A DNA stretch of 42,184 bases from an uncultured Opitutia bacterium (GCA_903872425.1 CAIQKQ010000302.1:1-42184), one strand, 5' to 3'. Counted from the first letter of the stretch, positions 15,135 to 24,095 are shown. Notes: generated from the letters alone by a model not told the origin. Numbers and translations: made by a program.

Positions 15135-16403
15135 CTACTTGGACCGCAAATGTTTCTCCAATGCGTCGCATGCCGCCGTCACGCCACGCTCGGCGCGGAC
15201 CTGCACCCCGATCTCAGCCGAATTTTTTGCGAAGCTGGGCTGGTTAAGTAATGCCGCCAACTCGCGCGCGACTCGTTTTGCCCGGTAGCGCCCGCGCGAC
15301 AGCGTGCGCGCCACGCCAAGCCGCATAAGACGCGCGGCATTGTCCGGCTGGTCGTGCGCGAACGGCACCACCATCATCGGCCGACCTGCGCGCAACGCCT
15401 GTGCCGTCGTGCCGACGCCGCCTTGGTGGATGATAGCGGCAGCGCGTGGAAACACCTGTGCGTAGGGCAGGTAGTCCCACGTGAGTATCGTCGGCGGCAG
15501 GTCGGGCGGTGGCGGGTTCTGGCCGAGCAACAGCAGCGCGCGACGGCCCAGTAGTTGTGCGGCACTGGCGCTCTCTACAAAAAAATTGTCTGCTAGGAAG
15601 ACTGCCGCCGAGCCGAGCGTGAATACGAGGGGCGCGTCGCCCGATACGAAAAATTTTTCGACCGCCGCGGGCAGCGCCGAGGTCACGCCGCCGGCCGCCT
15701 CCTCTTCATAAAACGGAAACCCGCACTGTACCGTTTGTGCTGGCCAGTCGGGTTGCGGCGGCTGAAGCCAGGAAGAAAAGAGCGCAAGGTCGAGGTGCGG
15801 CGAAAATTTTCCACTAAAAAGTGGGCTATCACCTGGCGGCAGGCCAAGCTCACGACGCAATGCGCGCACCGGAGACCACCAGCGATTCGTGACGACGCGC
15901 GCCGCCAACCGCAGCAGCCGATTGCCCACGGGCCCAAGCAATTGGAGTAATCGTGTGCCCGGTGGGCCGGGCAGCAGTGACGGATCGTACACCGAGAACA
16001 GCGACACCGGCGCGAGCGAATAAGACACCCAGCGCAGACCAGTTTTCTCTGCAAGGATCGGAGCGGCATAGACGATCTCGCTGCTCACCAGCAAGTCGGA
16101 CCCGGCGGCGGCGATCTCGAGTGCAGCATACATCGCCCGCACAGCGGGAAACATTAAGTCACGCAGCAAGAAGGCCGAGGCCCGACGGCCGTCCATGATC
16201 TGGCGGACGGTCTCGCCATCGCCCACCGCCACCTCCGGCGGTAGCGGGTGAAACGGTAGCCCAAGTGTGACAATTTTTTCCCGGTAAATTTCTGTCGTGG
16301 CGACCTCGGCCCGATGCCCGCGTCGCTTGAGCTCCAGTGCCAACGCGAGTGCGGGATGTAAGTCGCCGAGGGAGCCAATAGTAGCAATGAGGATGCGGGC
16401 CAT
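15135..16403 (-). CDS. GT1-family glycosyltransferase (UDP-glucuronosyl/macrolide-transferase-like)
   Basis: A 422-residue two-domain GT-B enzyme, probably glycosylating a small lipophilic acceptor or sterol-like/carotenoid-like molecule. The N-terminus MARILIATIGSLGDLHPALA has the GSxGDxxP acceptor-domain start of the family. The C-terminal donor-binding motif is visible as HQGGVGTTAQALRAGRP, followed by PFAHDQPDNAARL, where the conserved Asp-Gln contacts the sugar nucleotide. There is no signal peptide. The gene stands alone, so the acceptor cannot be inferred. The nearest functional link, the isoprenoid synthase at 193-1215, is distant. Confidence 0.88.
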   Translation of the reverse strand: MARILIATIGSLGDLHPALALALELKRRGHRAEVATTEIYREKIVTLGLPFHPLPPEVAVGDGETVRQIMDGRRASAFLLRDLMFPAVRAMYAALEIAAAGSDLLVSSEIVYAAPILAEKTGLRWVSYSLAPVSLFSVYDPSLLPGPPGTRLLQLLGPVGNRLLRLAARVVTNRWWSPVRALRRELGLPPGDSPLFSGKFSPHLDLALFSSWLQPPQPDWPAQTVQCGFPFYEEEAAGGVTSALPAAVEKFFVSGDAPLVFTLGSAAVFLADNFFVESASAAQLLGRRALLLLGQNPPPPDLPPTILTWDYLPYAQVFPRAAAIIHQGGVGTTAQALRAGRPMMVVPFAHDQPDNAARLMRLGVARTLSRGRYRAKRVARELAALLNQPSFAKNSAEIGVQVRAERGVTAACDALEKHLRSK

Positions 16404-17002
16404 GTGAAGCGCGGTGGACTAAGAGAGCGTGATCATTGTGGTCATTTTCCAATCACGACATTGTCGAGATGTTACCTAGCGGCGAGCTGATCCGCGCTAT
16501 GTCGCGACAGTTGAGGGGAGCCGGTCCAGTTCGCAAGGCCCATGAAGGTCCGCATTGTCCCTCCGTCCACAAGCACGGGCACATCCCTGCGCAGCTTGAA
16601 AACAGTATCATCGCTTCATTGGCTCTTAATGCGCCCTTAAGTCCAGTGAGAGGATCTATTTTCGCGACATCGGGCGCGGCAAAAGCATAAACCTAAACGA
16701 CGGACGAGCGTGACAGAGAAGTGGGCGAACGGCGGCAGCAGCTGATAACACCGGTATCAAGGGTTCCCACGTAGGGACAGACTAAGCAGGTGGGCGGTCA
16801 CGCAGCACACCCCTACCCGCTTGCCGGGCTGGGTCTTTCCGCTGGCCCCTTGATGGGTGGCGTGATACCGCCAGCAGCCTGAGCGAGGAGGGCATTTCTG
16901 AAATGGGAGGGGGAGCCCAGCCAACGATCCAAAGACGCAACAACATGCCGAGGAAGTCATGCCGCATTTGAAATTTTCTTTGCGCGTGCGCAGTAGCGGA
17001 CG
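16404..17002. other. 600-base region without a convincing gene
   Basis: Short open frames occur on both strands, but their composition (Pro/Ser/Cys/Arg-rich, no start signals) does not look coding. The notable content is the extended imperfect hairpin at 16793-16872. The region must also hold promoters for the divergent glycosyltransferase and chromate transporter genes. Confidence 0.5.
16793..16872. ncRNA. Candidate structured RNA or large hairpin upstream of chrA
   Basis: GGCGGTCACGC (16793-16803) pairs with GCGTG-AT-ACCGCC (16860-16872) through 11 base pairs and a two-base bulge. The stem continues inward as CACCC (16808-16812) with GGGTG (16855-16859) after a four-base bulge. Inside, CCCG/CGGG closes a smaller hairpin at 16816-16828. 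The branched layout resembles a cis-regulatory RNA, but it matches no riboswitch consensus I can recall. Orientation is uncertain; it lies 130 bases before chrA. Confidence 0.35.
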
Positions 17003-18316
17003 ATGCTGCGTACGATGGCCGCCCAACCCACCTTCCGCGAGGCGCTGTTTTTCTGGCTGAAACTCGGTTTTATCAGCTTCGGCGGGCCAGCAGGGCAGAT
17101 TGCCATCATGCAACACGAGTTAGTCGAGAAGAAACAATGGATCACGCAGGAGCGATTACTCTACGCGCTCAACTTCTGCATGCTACTGCCTGGCCCAGAG
17201 GCACAACAGCTCGCAATTTATTGCGGCTGGCTGCTACACGGGACGCGCGGTGGCATCGTAGCAGGCGTGCTGTTTGTGCTGCCATCGGCGGTGATGCTGT
17301 GGGGGCTGAGCATCGTCTATGTGATATGGGGCGCGGTGCCGGCCATCGCGGGAATTTTCTACGGTCTGAAACCGGCCGTGATAGCGGTCGTCGCGGCGGC
17401 GGTATTGCGGCTGGGCAAGAAGGCACTGAAAAACGGTGTGGGTTGGGGAATTGCAGCGGCGGCGTTTGCGCTGATCTGTATTTGGCACACGCCGTTTCCG
17501 GCAATTGTAGCAGGCGCGGCGGCGGTGGGGATAATCGGTGGCAAACTTTGGCCGGAGCTATTCGGCGTGGGGTGGAACACGTTGCCCCCAACGCGTTTGG
17601 GCGACACGAATATCTCAGCGAGGTCGAAGGAGCCAATATGTTTTACCTGGGTCAGCTCGGTTAAAGTAATCGGCGTCTGTGGCGTGCTCTGGGGCGCGCC
17701 GATTTTGGTCGCAGGTTGCTGGCAAGGTTGGGATGGCGTGTTGATCCACGAAGGTATGTTTTTCAGCAAGGCCGCAATGGTAACTTTTGGTGGCGCTTAT
17801 GCGGTACTGCCCTACGTCGGCCAGCAGGCGGTTGAGCATTTTCACTGGCTCACGTCTACGCAGATGCTCGACGGTCTGGCGTTCGCCGAGACAACACCGG
17901 GGCCGCTCATTATCGTGCTACAATTTGTAGGCTTTCTCGGCGGCTGGAACCAGCCCGGCACGCTGTCGCCACTGCTCGCGGCGACGCTTGGCGCAGCGAT
18001 GACGACGTGGACCACCTTCGTGCCATGTTTCCTGTGGATTTTCCTCGGCGCGCCCCATCTTGAACGACTGCGCGGGGTGCGCCTGCTCAACGCCGCGCTT
18101 GGCGCGGTAACGACCGCAGTGGTCGGGGGGGTGCTAAACCTCGCCGGGTGGTTTGGCCTGCACACGCTGCGGCCCGACGCGGCGACCGGTGCGGTGGATT
18201 GGTTCGCGACAGCGTTGGCCGTAGCGGCCTTCGTGGCGCTACACCGCTTCAAGTTTAATCTCATCGCTGTGATCGCCGCCTGCGGCGTGCTGGGGTTGGC
18301 GGGGCGCTTGTGGTAA
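17003..18316 (+). CDS. chrA: Chromate transporter, two-domain CHR family
   Basis: A 437-residue integral membrane protein of the chromate ion transporter family, which exports chromate (a sulfate analogue) driven by the proton gradient. Two homologous halves are visible. The first has LGFISFGGPAGQIAIM and LNFCMLLPGPEAQQLA; the second has AAMVTFGGAYAVLPYV and GLAFAETTPGPLIIVLQFVG. These are the FGG and PGP motifs of each CHR domain. An ATG at 17003 and another at 17015 are both possible; the second would remove four residues only. The 130 bases upstream contain a large hairpin. No chrB-like regulator lies next to it. Confidence 0.92.
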   Translation: MLRTMAAQPTFREALFFWLKLGFISFGGPAGQIAIMQHELVEKKQWITQERLLYALNFCMLLPGPEAQQLAIYCGWLLHGTRGGIVAGVLFVLPSAVMLWGLSIVYVIWGAVPAIAGIFYGLKPAVIAVVAAAVLRLGKKALKNGVGWGIAAAAFALICIWHTPFPAIVAGAAAVGIIGGKLWPELFGVGWNTLPPTRLGDTNISARSKEPICFTWVSSVKVIGVCGVLWGAPILVAGCWQGWDGVLIHEGMFFSKAAMVTFGGAYAVLPYVGQQAVEHFHWLTSTQMLDGLAFAETTPGPLIIVLQFVGFLGGWNQPGTLSPLLAATLGAAMTTWTTFVPCFLWIFLGAPHLERLRGVRLLNAALGAVTTAVVGGVLNLAGWFGLHTLRPDAATGAVDWFATALAVAAFVALHRFKFNLIAVIAACGVLGLAGRLW

Positions 18317-18467
18317 GTGCGTGCGGCCCTACCGACACAACCAGTCCCCTCCCTCCCAAAAGGAAATCGCCTCACACCTCTGTTTGTGATGATGCTCATC
18401 GGGCGACCGGCTTAGCTGGCACTTCCCTATCCCAGAACTTGTGAAGGCTTTGCCTAGACGATTCGCC

Positions 18468-18683
18468 CTAGCCGTGGATGGACTGGCCAATGTTGCAATG
18501 ATTCTTGTGTTGCAGTGCCAGCAACTCGTTTTCGGACTTGAACCAGATAGCGGTATCTTGGTTGGAGGGACGGCCCTTGGCGACCCAGAGCTCTTTCGCA
18601 TGGGCGGTGACAGCCTCGGCAGGTGGCGCGCCCGACTCATTGGGCTCGAGGAGGAAGGGAGGATCAAGCTGGAGTGGTTTCAT
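18468..18683 (-). CDS. Small DUF2934-domain protein
   Basis: A 71-residue soluble protein. Residues about 21-53 fit the DUF2934 pattern: a helix with AxAKELWxAKGRP followed by a segment with AIWFKSENEL, where the conserved W, GRP and W-x-E stand out. The family is common in Acidobacteria, Planctomycetes and Verrucomicrobia, often as short proteins of unknown function. I chose the ATG at 18683; a GTG two codons upstream is possible. It is convergent with chrA and not clearly in an operon. Confidence 0.65.
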   Translation of the reverse strand: MKPLQLDPPFLLEPNESGAPPAEAVTAHAKELWVAKGRPSNQDTAIWFKSENELLALQHKNHCNIGQSIHG

Positions 18684-18883
18684 GCCCACAAGATATCACC
18701 CAGCCGCCTTGGCTGCCATGGGGTGTTACCCGCTGCTGCCCGCCAACTCGTTTGGCGAGCTCGTGCTTGGCGATCATTCGTTCCGGGGCTTGACGGACAG
18801 AATCTCACCGCCATCCGCAACTGATACGCACGTCGGCCTCAAGGCACCGGTAAATAGCGAATGTTTTGACGTGAGTGATGGTT

Positions 18884-18908
18884 AGGTTGCCACGTCGACT
18901 GGCAACCT
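18884..18908. repeat. Perfect 9-bp inverted repeat downstream of tRNA-His
   Basis: AGGTTGCCA and TGGCAACCT flank the seven bases CGTCGAC, which hold a SalI-like GTCGAC core. No T-tract follows. It is the second of two hairpins past the tRNA 3' end. Confidence 0.5.
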
Positions 18909-18926
18909 CCCTTCCGCGAGTACAGA

Positions 18927-18946
18927 ACTCGTTGCTACCAACGAGT
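18927..18946 (-). terminator. 8-bp hairpin directly after tRNA-His, possible 3' processing or termination signal
   Basis: ACTCGTTG and CAACGAGT enclose a four-base loop. The hairpin starts six bases past the encoded CCA of the minus-strand tRNA. TTTT lies between the CCA and the stem rather than after it, so this is not a textbook terminator; it may act in 3' trimming or termination together with the next hairpin. Confidence 0.4.
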
Positions 18947-18951
18947 CAAAA

Positions 18952-19029
18952 TGGGGCGGCCAACGGGACTCGAACCCGCGACCCCAAGATTCACAATCTT
19001 GTGCTCTAACCAACTGAGCTATGACCGCC
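18952..19029 (-). tRNA. tRNA-His (anticodon GTG)
   Basis: The 78-base cloverleaf has a GTG anticodon in the loop TTGTGAA, a T-loop GGTTCGAGTCC, and a genomically encoded CCA. The 5' end carries the extra G(-1) that pairs with C73, the identity element of histidine tRNAs, as in E. coli tRNA-His. The D-loop has GTTGGTTAG. Confidence 0.96.
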
Positions 19030-19118
19030 GCAAATTGAAGAGTGGTGACGCTCGCCGCGCCGCCGTTCACTGTCAACCTCAGTTCTTAGGCGGCGAGCGA
19101 CGTATGCCGACCGCATGC

Positions 19119-20144
19119 TCACGGCTTGAAATAATCGGCGGACAGCAGCGCACCGAGCAGCACGGCAAAGGCGAGACGATACCAGACAAAAAGCATCAGG
19201 CCGTGGCGGGTGAGCCAATTAATAAGAAACCGCACACTGAGCGCGGCGGTAACGGCGGCGACGATACAGCCCAGCAGGACGTGCGGCCAGCCAAAGACCG
19301 CGATCATCGCCGCGCCGCTCGAAAAGCTTTTGTAGGCCGTTGCGGCGGTGAGCGTCACGAGGCCGAGGAGAAAGCTGAACTCGGCCGAGCGGCGCGGGTC
19401 GAGACCCGCGAAATAGCCGCCCACGATGGTCATCATCGAGCGGCTGGTGCCGGGCCAGAGCGCAACACATTGCAGCAAGCCGATACCCGCGGCCTGCCGA
19501 AGGGAAAGCGAAACAGGTTCAGTCACCCCGTCCGGTTTTTTCAGCGGGCTTTGCTGTATCCGCCAACGCTCAGCCCACCACATAAAAAGTGCGCCGGCGA
19601 CTTGCGCGGCGATCACGGCAGAAATGGAGAAAAGATTTGTTTCAATCCAATCGTGGGCGAGTAGGCCGATACCCGCAGCGGGGAGGAAGGCGACGACTAG
19701 GTTGATGAGCAGACGGCGGCCCACCGCGTCGCGGCCGAGGAGTCCGTTGAACATTGAAATAAGGTGCGACCAATAAAGCAGAGCGACGGCCGCAATGGCA
19801 CCGAACTGGATGACAATGGTGAATGTGTCCGCCGCAAGCTTGGGCGTGAGCGGGACGCCACCGGGATGCTTGGCCGAGGGGCGCTTGTGCCAGAGTGGCT
19901 GGCCGGCGGCGTCAGTAAGCCGTTGCTCAGACTCAAGCTTAAGCGCTGAGGTAGCAACGATGAGATGACCGGTCGAGGAGACGGGAAGAAATTCAGTCAC
20001 GCCCTCAACCAGACCAAGAGTGATGGCGTCACCAGCAGTCAGCCCGATGGCTGGGGCGGGCGGCGTAAGTACCGGCGGCATAGCAGCGGATGCAGTGAGG
20101 GCCAGCAGCAAGCTGAGCATGAACAACGCAGGGAGTTTTTGCAT
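19119..20144 (-). CDS. uppP: Undecaprenyl-diphosphatase (BacA/UppP)
   Basis: Integral membrane phosphatase that recycles undecaprenyl diphosphate to the monophosphate lipid carrier for peptidoglycan; extra activity gives bacitracin resistance. The sequence shows the family motif EGVTEFLPVSSTGH with its two catalytic Glu, and LWPGTSRSM with the conserved Ser-Arg. At 341 residues it is longer than the usual 265-290. The surplus is an N-terminal hydrophobic segment resembling a signal peptide (MQKLPALFMLSLLLALTASA) and an insertion of about 35 residues before DTFTIVIQFGAI. The ATG at 20144 is used; an upstream TTG is in frame. It stands alone near tRNA-His. Confidence 0.93.
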   Translation of the reverse strand: MQKLPALFMLSLLLALTASAAMPPVLTPPAPAIGLTAGDAITLGLVEGVTEFLPVSSTGHLIVATSALKLESEQRLTDAAGQPLWHKRPSAKHPGGVPLTPKLAADTFTIVIQFGAIAAVALLYWSHLISMFNGLLGRDAVGRRLLINLVVAFLPAAGIGLLAHDWIETNLFSISAVIAAQVAGALFMWWAERWRIQQSPLKKPDGVTEPVSLSLRQAAGIGLLQCVALWPGTSRSMMTIVGGYFAGLDPRRSAEFSFLLGLVTLTAATAYKSFSSGAAMIAVFGWPHVLLGCIVAAVTAALSVRFLINWLTRHGLMLFVWYRLAFAVLLGALLSADYFKP

Positions 20145-20610
20145 GCGCCTTGGTTTCAACTTCGCGGGCGTGGGGCAAATTTATTTACAGGGATGCAGCC
20201 AGCCACGCGCCCGTCATCCCCCAGAGGGTCTTGTAGTGGAAATAAATTCTATGCCCCTCCTCTAGCGCAGATGATGAAAATTAACCAAACTCAATCGGAC
20301 GCATGCTCGCGCTCGGAAAAATGCGACGGCAAGGAGGTGACCTGCGCCCAACGGCCCCGGTGCCGCCAACAAGCAGCTTTATCATACCCACACCGAGCCA
20401 AAAAGCGAACGGAGTGGCCGACCGAAACCGTAGAATACGACGGCGGGATTTATGACTGGTCGAAAATTCCTACCGGTCAGACTTTGTTAGGCGATCAGAC
20501 ACGACAACGACCTAGACGTGACATACTCGCCAAGCTACAAGGCAAGACTTGGGCGAACGCCGGAGGTTTCCCGTTGACCCTTCCGCCTGCTCCGCGTGTT
20601 CATAGGGGGC
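20145..20610. other. 466-base divergent gap with no convincing gene
   Basis: The gap separates uppP and the NtrC-type regulator. A plus-strand open frame with MMKINQTQSDACSRSEKCDG at about 20271 runs through it and overlaps the regulator start; its composition is only partly protein-like and I do not call it. A perfect ribosome-binding sequence at 20331 has no good start codon. Confidence 0.4.
20331..20340 (+). promoter_or_regulatory. Perfect Shine-Dalgarno sequence without an evident gene
   Basis: AAGGAGGTGA is fully complementary to the 16S rRNA 3' end. The next codons in reach are CTG at about 20342 and GTG at about 20360, neither opening a recognisable protein. Most genes in this window have weak ribosome sites, so this one stands out. 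Confidence 0.35.
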
Positions 20611-22053
20611 ATGGTTCCCAGCGTCCTGATCGTTGACGACGAAAAGCACACTCGCGACGGCCTGCGGCAGGCGCTCGAGGAGAACTATGACGTGTCCGTC
20701 GCCGCCAACGCAGACGAGGCGTTTAACCTCATGGCAGCGCAAGACTATGAAGTAATCCTCACCGACCTGCGAATGCCCGGCAAATCCGGCCTAAAAGTCA
20801 TAGATAAGGCGCTCGCGCTGCCGACCAAACCCGCGGTCATTATGATGACCGCCTATGGCAGCATTGATTCCGCTGTCGAAGCGATGAAGCGCGGCGCGGT
20901 GGATTTTCTCACCAAGCCCGTCAATCTCGAGCGGCTGGAGGTGCTCATCCAGCGCGCGCTCAAGACGCGCACGCTCGAGGTCGAAGTAAAGCAACTCCAC
21001 GAGCGGCTTGATGAGAAATTTTCGTTTGAAGGTATCGTGGGCCACTCGCCCAAGCTCAAGGAGGTGATTGACCGCGTAAAACTTGTGGCGCAGTCGAAGG
21101 CGACGGTGCTCATCGAGGGCGAGTCGGGCACAGGCAAGGAGTTGGTCGCACAAGCCGTCCACCAGAGCAGCCCGCGCGCACGCGCGCCGTTCATCGCCGT
21201 GCACTGCGCGGCGCTGTCGGAAAACCTGCTAGAGAGCGAGATCTTCGGGCATGAGCGCGGCGCGTTCACGGGCGCGATTGAGCGGCGCGTGGGGCGGTTC
21301 GAGTCGGCCGACGGCGGCACGCTCTTCCTCGACGAGATCGGCGAAATCTCTGCCTCGACCCAGGTAAAACTACTGCGGTTTCTCGAAACAAAGGCAATTG
21401 AGCGCGTCGGCGGCAACAAGCCGCTGGAGCTCGATGTGCGGCTGGTGGCCGCAACTAACCGGACCCTCGATCGACTCGTGCGCGAGGGAAAATTCCGCGA
21501 GGATTTGTTTTTCAGGCTCAACGTCGTTCGCATCACGATGCCACCGCTGCGCGAACGCACAGAGGACGTGCCGCTGCTGCTCGCGCACTACCTGAAATAT
21601 TTCGCGAAGGAAAACGGCGTCGAGCCACCATCGGTCGAACCGGGGGCACTGCGGTATTTATCGTCGTACGCGTGGCCCGGCAATATCCGCGAACTGCGAA
21701 ATTTCTGCGAAAACGCCGTCGTACTGCGGCGCGGAGACAAGCTGACGGAATACGACCTAGAGCCGAAATTTCGCGGCGAGACACCGGCGACACCGGATTC
21801 CGTCGGGGGCCACGATGGCGACGTCACTTCGCGTTTCACCGCGACGACAGACCAGAGCAACGCGCTAGCCCACCGCCCATCCAGCCAGACCGGCTCGCTT
21901 TCCGTCGCTGACAACGAGAAACGCCTGCTGCGCGAAGCCCTCATCAAGGCGCGCGGCAATCGGACCGACGCCGCGAAGCTCATGGGCGTGAGCCGCCGCA
22001 CCCTGCACCGCAAGCTTGCCCAGTGGCCGGAGCTTGACGTGGTTGACAAATGA
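20611..22053 (+). CDS. NtrC-family sigma-54-dependent response regulator
   Basis: A 480-residue transcription activator. Residues 1-120 are a receiver domain with the acidic pair DD at 9-10, phosphoacceptor D52 in LTDLRMPG, and TKP near 102. The central AAA+ domain has Walker A GESGTGKE, the sigma-54 contact loop GAFTGA and Walker [12 protein letters not shown]. The C-terminal Fis-type helix-turn-helix reads [20 protein letters not shown]. All hallmarks for phosphorylation-controlled sigma-54 activation are intact. The ATG at 20611 follows a purine-rich GGGGG element. No histidine kinase is adjacent, so it is an orphan here. Target genes are unknown; the ammonium module at 27689-30114 is a reasonable candidate but only by analogy. 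Confidence 0.93.
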   Translation: MVPSVLIVDDEKHTRDGLRQALEENYDVSVAANADEAFNLMAAQDYEVILTDLRMPGKSGLKVIDKALALPTKPAVIMMTAYGSIDSAVEAMKRGAVDFLTKPVNLERLEVLIQRALKTRTLEVEVKQLHERLDEKFSFEGIVGHSPKLKEVIDRVKLVAQSKATVLIEGESGTGKELVAQAVHQSSPRARAPFIAVHCAALSENLLESEIFGHERGAFTGAIERRVGRFESADGGTLFLDEIGEISASTQVKLLRFLETKAIERVGGNKPLELDVRLVAATNRTLDRLVREGKFREDLFFRLNVVRITMPPLRERTEDVPLLLAHYLKYFAKENGVEPPSVEPGALRYLSSYAWPGNIRELRNFCENAVVLRRGDKLTEYDLEPKFRGETPATPDSVGGHDGDVTSRFTATTDQSNALAHRPSSQTGSLSVADNEKRLLREALIKARGNRTDAAKLMGVSRRTLHRKLAQWPELDVVDK

Positions 22054-22121
22054 AAACGCGCCGTGCCCCTGCACGAATCAACTTTCCTTTGCGCGTCCGC
22101 TGGCCAGCCTGAAATCTTGCC

Positions 22122-23012
22122 ATGCGCCTGACCGTTTTTCTTTCCGCTCTCCTGCTTGCCACTGCGCCGCTGCGCGCCGCCGAAGCCGACGGCCTCACCG
22201 TAGTCGGCTCAGATTTGTTGGGTAAAAAATTTTCCGCCGGGCTGACCGCCTTCGCGCAACGCGCCGGGCTGGCCCTCAAGCTCAACCTTACTGGCAGTCA
22301 TGCCGGGCTAGACGCATTGCAGGACAACAAAGCCGACCTTGCTCTGCTGGTTTTTTCGAAGCGGGAAAAGCCGCCCGGCGCGCCGTTCGTCGCGCAGCCG
22401 GTGGCCTACCATACCGTGGTCGCCGTCGTGCCGGCAGATTTGCCCCTTGAACAACTTTCATTCGCCCAGTTACGCGCCATATATTGCGCGAGCGAAGGGG
22501 ACCAGCCGCCGAAAAGCTGGGACGCGCTCGGCGTTCCCGCCACCAGCACTTGGGGCCGCGCCAGCATCAGTCCGGTGATCAGCGGCCCTGGCGGCGGCCT
22601 CGCCTACGATCTGTTTCGCAACAACGTGCTGCCCTCGCCCGGCCTTCGCGTGGTCGTAACCGTGGAAGCGGACGCGTCGGCCGCCCTGAAACGCGTGGCC
22701 TCCGGATCAAGTGGCCTCGCTATCGTGCCAGTGCTTCCTCCCGGAAGAAAAGACCTCAGGGCCCTGTCTCTATCACGTGGCACCCGCGATGTGGCCTTCG
22801 GCCCCACCCCTGAAAATATTCATAGTGGCGACTACCCTGTCCCAAGCCTTCCGCTCCACGTCGTGTTCCGAGCTGACGCCGCGAAACGCCTCCTGCCGCT
22901 GCTGCGTTTCCTCCATAGCACCGACGCTGTAACACTCTGGCAGGACGCCCAACTCGTGCCGCTACCGGCCTCTGCCCGCGAAGGCCAAATTGCCGAGTTT
23001 GAGACCATGTAA
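22122..23012 (+). CDS. PstS-like periplasmic substrate-binding protein
   Basis: A 296-residue exported protein with a signal peptide ending ATAPLRA/AEADG. It has the PBP-like (phosphate-binding) fold features: LTVVGSDLLG at the start of the mature chain, KADLALLVFSKR, LSFAQLRAIYC (as in PstS proteins before the glycine loop), and SGPGGGLAYDLF. The anion-binding residues cannot be confirmed by eye. No permease or ATPase genes follow, so it may act as a lone binding or sensor protein rather than in an ABC uptake system. It starts 68 bases after the response regulator stop on the same strand and may share its transcript, which hints at phosphate or anion sensing. That link is inference. Confidence 0.75.
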   Translation: MRLTVFLSALLLATAPLRAAEADGLTVVGSDLLGKKFSAGLTAFAQRAGLALKLNLTGSHAGLDALQDNKADLALLVFSKREKPPGAPFVAQPVAYHTVVAVVPADLPLEQLSFAQLRAIYCASEGDQPPKSWDALGVPATSTWGRASISPVISGPGGGLAYDLFRNNVLPSPGLRVVVTVEADASAALKRVASGSSGLAIVPVLPPGRKDLRALSLSRGTRDVAFGPTPENIHSGDYPVPSLPLHVVFRADAAKRLLPLLRFLHSTDAVTLWQDAQLVPLPASAREGQIAEFETM

Positions 23013-23064
23013 AAAAAGCGATTGACGCGCCCGCCCTGCACCCGTTTTCTGCCACTTCAGTTTC

Positions 23065-23140
<76 letters not shown>

Positions 23141-23149
23141 TTTCAATAC

Positions 23150-23190
23150 AAAGCCCCGTAACCTAGCAGATTACGGGGCTTTTTGTTTTT
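23150..23190 (+). terminator. Strong intrinsic terminator after tRNA-Gly
   Basis: AAAGCCCCGTAA pairs perfectly with TTACGGGGCTTT across a nine-base loop, followed by TTGTTTTT. The T-rich end on the plus strand and position just past the tRNA make the call secure. Confidence 0.93.
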
Positions 23191-23373
23191 CGTGATTCGG
23201 CGAGCGTAGAATTTTTTATTGGCAAAGAGAGAATAATAACGGCGAGAAACGTAGAGGACGCGGAAGGTCAAAAATCCGCCTAAGTCGGGACGTTTAACGG
23301 CTGAGCCGATTTCATCTTCGCTGAGGTTGTCGCAGCGAAGGGGGCGATCGATGAGGCATGTAGGCAGGTAACG

Positions 23374-23877
23374 TCAAGGTTGCGCTACGCCGTTGGTGGG
23401 TATGGCCGATGCATTGGCCGTGGCAGAGGGTGGAGTAGTTTGAGCCGGGGAAACCTCCGTGAGAATCGCATAGATGCCAGTCCAAGCCAGCGCAAACACC
23501 ACGGGGAGCAGGATCGACGGAGAGACAAAGGTCAGCCAAGGTGCTCGCTCGGGAAAATTGCTGAACACCTCAACCGTCCCATGATTTCTACTCGGCCTCG
23601 TTTTGCGCCACAGCTTGTGCAATTTCCAAATCCCAATCGCGCTAGTGATCAGTCCGACAAAAATCAGCAAGGCGCTGGCAAAGCCCAAAGCCGCGATGAG
23701 CTTTGAAAGTTTAATGTTCTTGTCCCATCCGAAGGCCAAAGCGGTGAACAACAGCCCTTGGAGGGTACCATGCCAGTTTAGGCGGCGGTCGACCTGCTCC
23801 GCTTCGAACTGGTTTAGGGATCGGATAGTCGCGGTGATGCTTTCATTTTGTTTGTCGTCAGCCACCTGCGGCGACAT
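23374..23877 (-). CDS. Small membrane protein of unknown function
   Basis: A 167-residue protein with two clear hydrophobic segments, about residues 52-75 with a charged break and 115-140, plus polar ends; the C-terminus is Pro/Thr/Ala-rich. Residues 1-40 (SITATIRSLNQFEAEQVDRR) look amphipathic and helical. The start at 23877 is preferred because the frame upstream of it is not protein-like and lies opposite another possible short frame. I recognise no family. The layout resembles small two-helix membrane proteins of the RipA/Pycsar-like kind only superficially, so no function is given. It is divergent from the antiporter gene. Confidence 0.65.
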   Translation of the reverse strand: MSPQVADDKQNESITATIRSLNQFEAEQVDRRLNWHGTLQGLLFTALAFGWDKNIKLSKLIAALGFASALLIFVGLITSAIGIWKLHKLWRKTRPSRNHGTVEVFSNFPERAPWLTFVSPSILLPVVFALAWTGIYAILTEVSPAQTTPPSATANASAIPTNGVAQP

Positions 23878-24095
23878 CCGCGATGATTGACTCACAACCT
23901 GCCGAGAACACACATGGCGGCGGTCAACGCGCAGGTAGGCTTCGACGATAAGAAGCCCGCCGAGGATCGGGTGCGACGGGCGCGAGTGTGGTTTGACAAC
24001 CAGGAGATCGTGACCCGAGCGGAAGTGTATGCGCCGTGACTGCACGCCAGGCGATGGCGCGGCATCGGCTTTGTGAAAATTGTGCAGCAACTGGA

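Noticed and set aside
16436-17116. Short open frames on both strands between the glycosyltransferase and chrA
   Set aside because: Pro/Ser/Arg/Cys-rich composition, no ribosome sites and overlap with the hairpin and with chrA; no family features.
20271-20636. Plus-strand frame starting MMKINQTQSDACSRSEKCDG before the NtrC-type regulator
   Set aside because: Overlaps the regulator start, lacks a ribosome site and has mixed composition. It would need conservation evidence.
23914-24039. 41-codon plus-strand frame between the small membrane protein and the antiporter
   Set aside because: Reads plausibly but is short, has no ribosome site, and no known family is seen.
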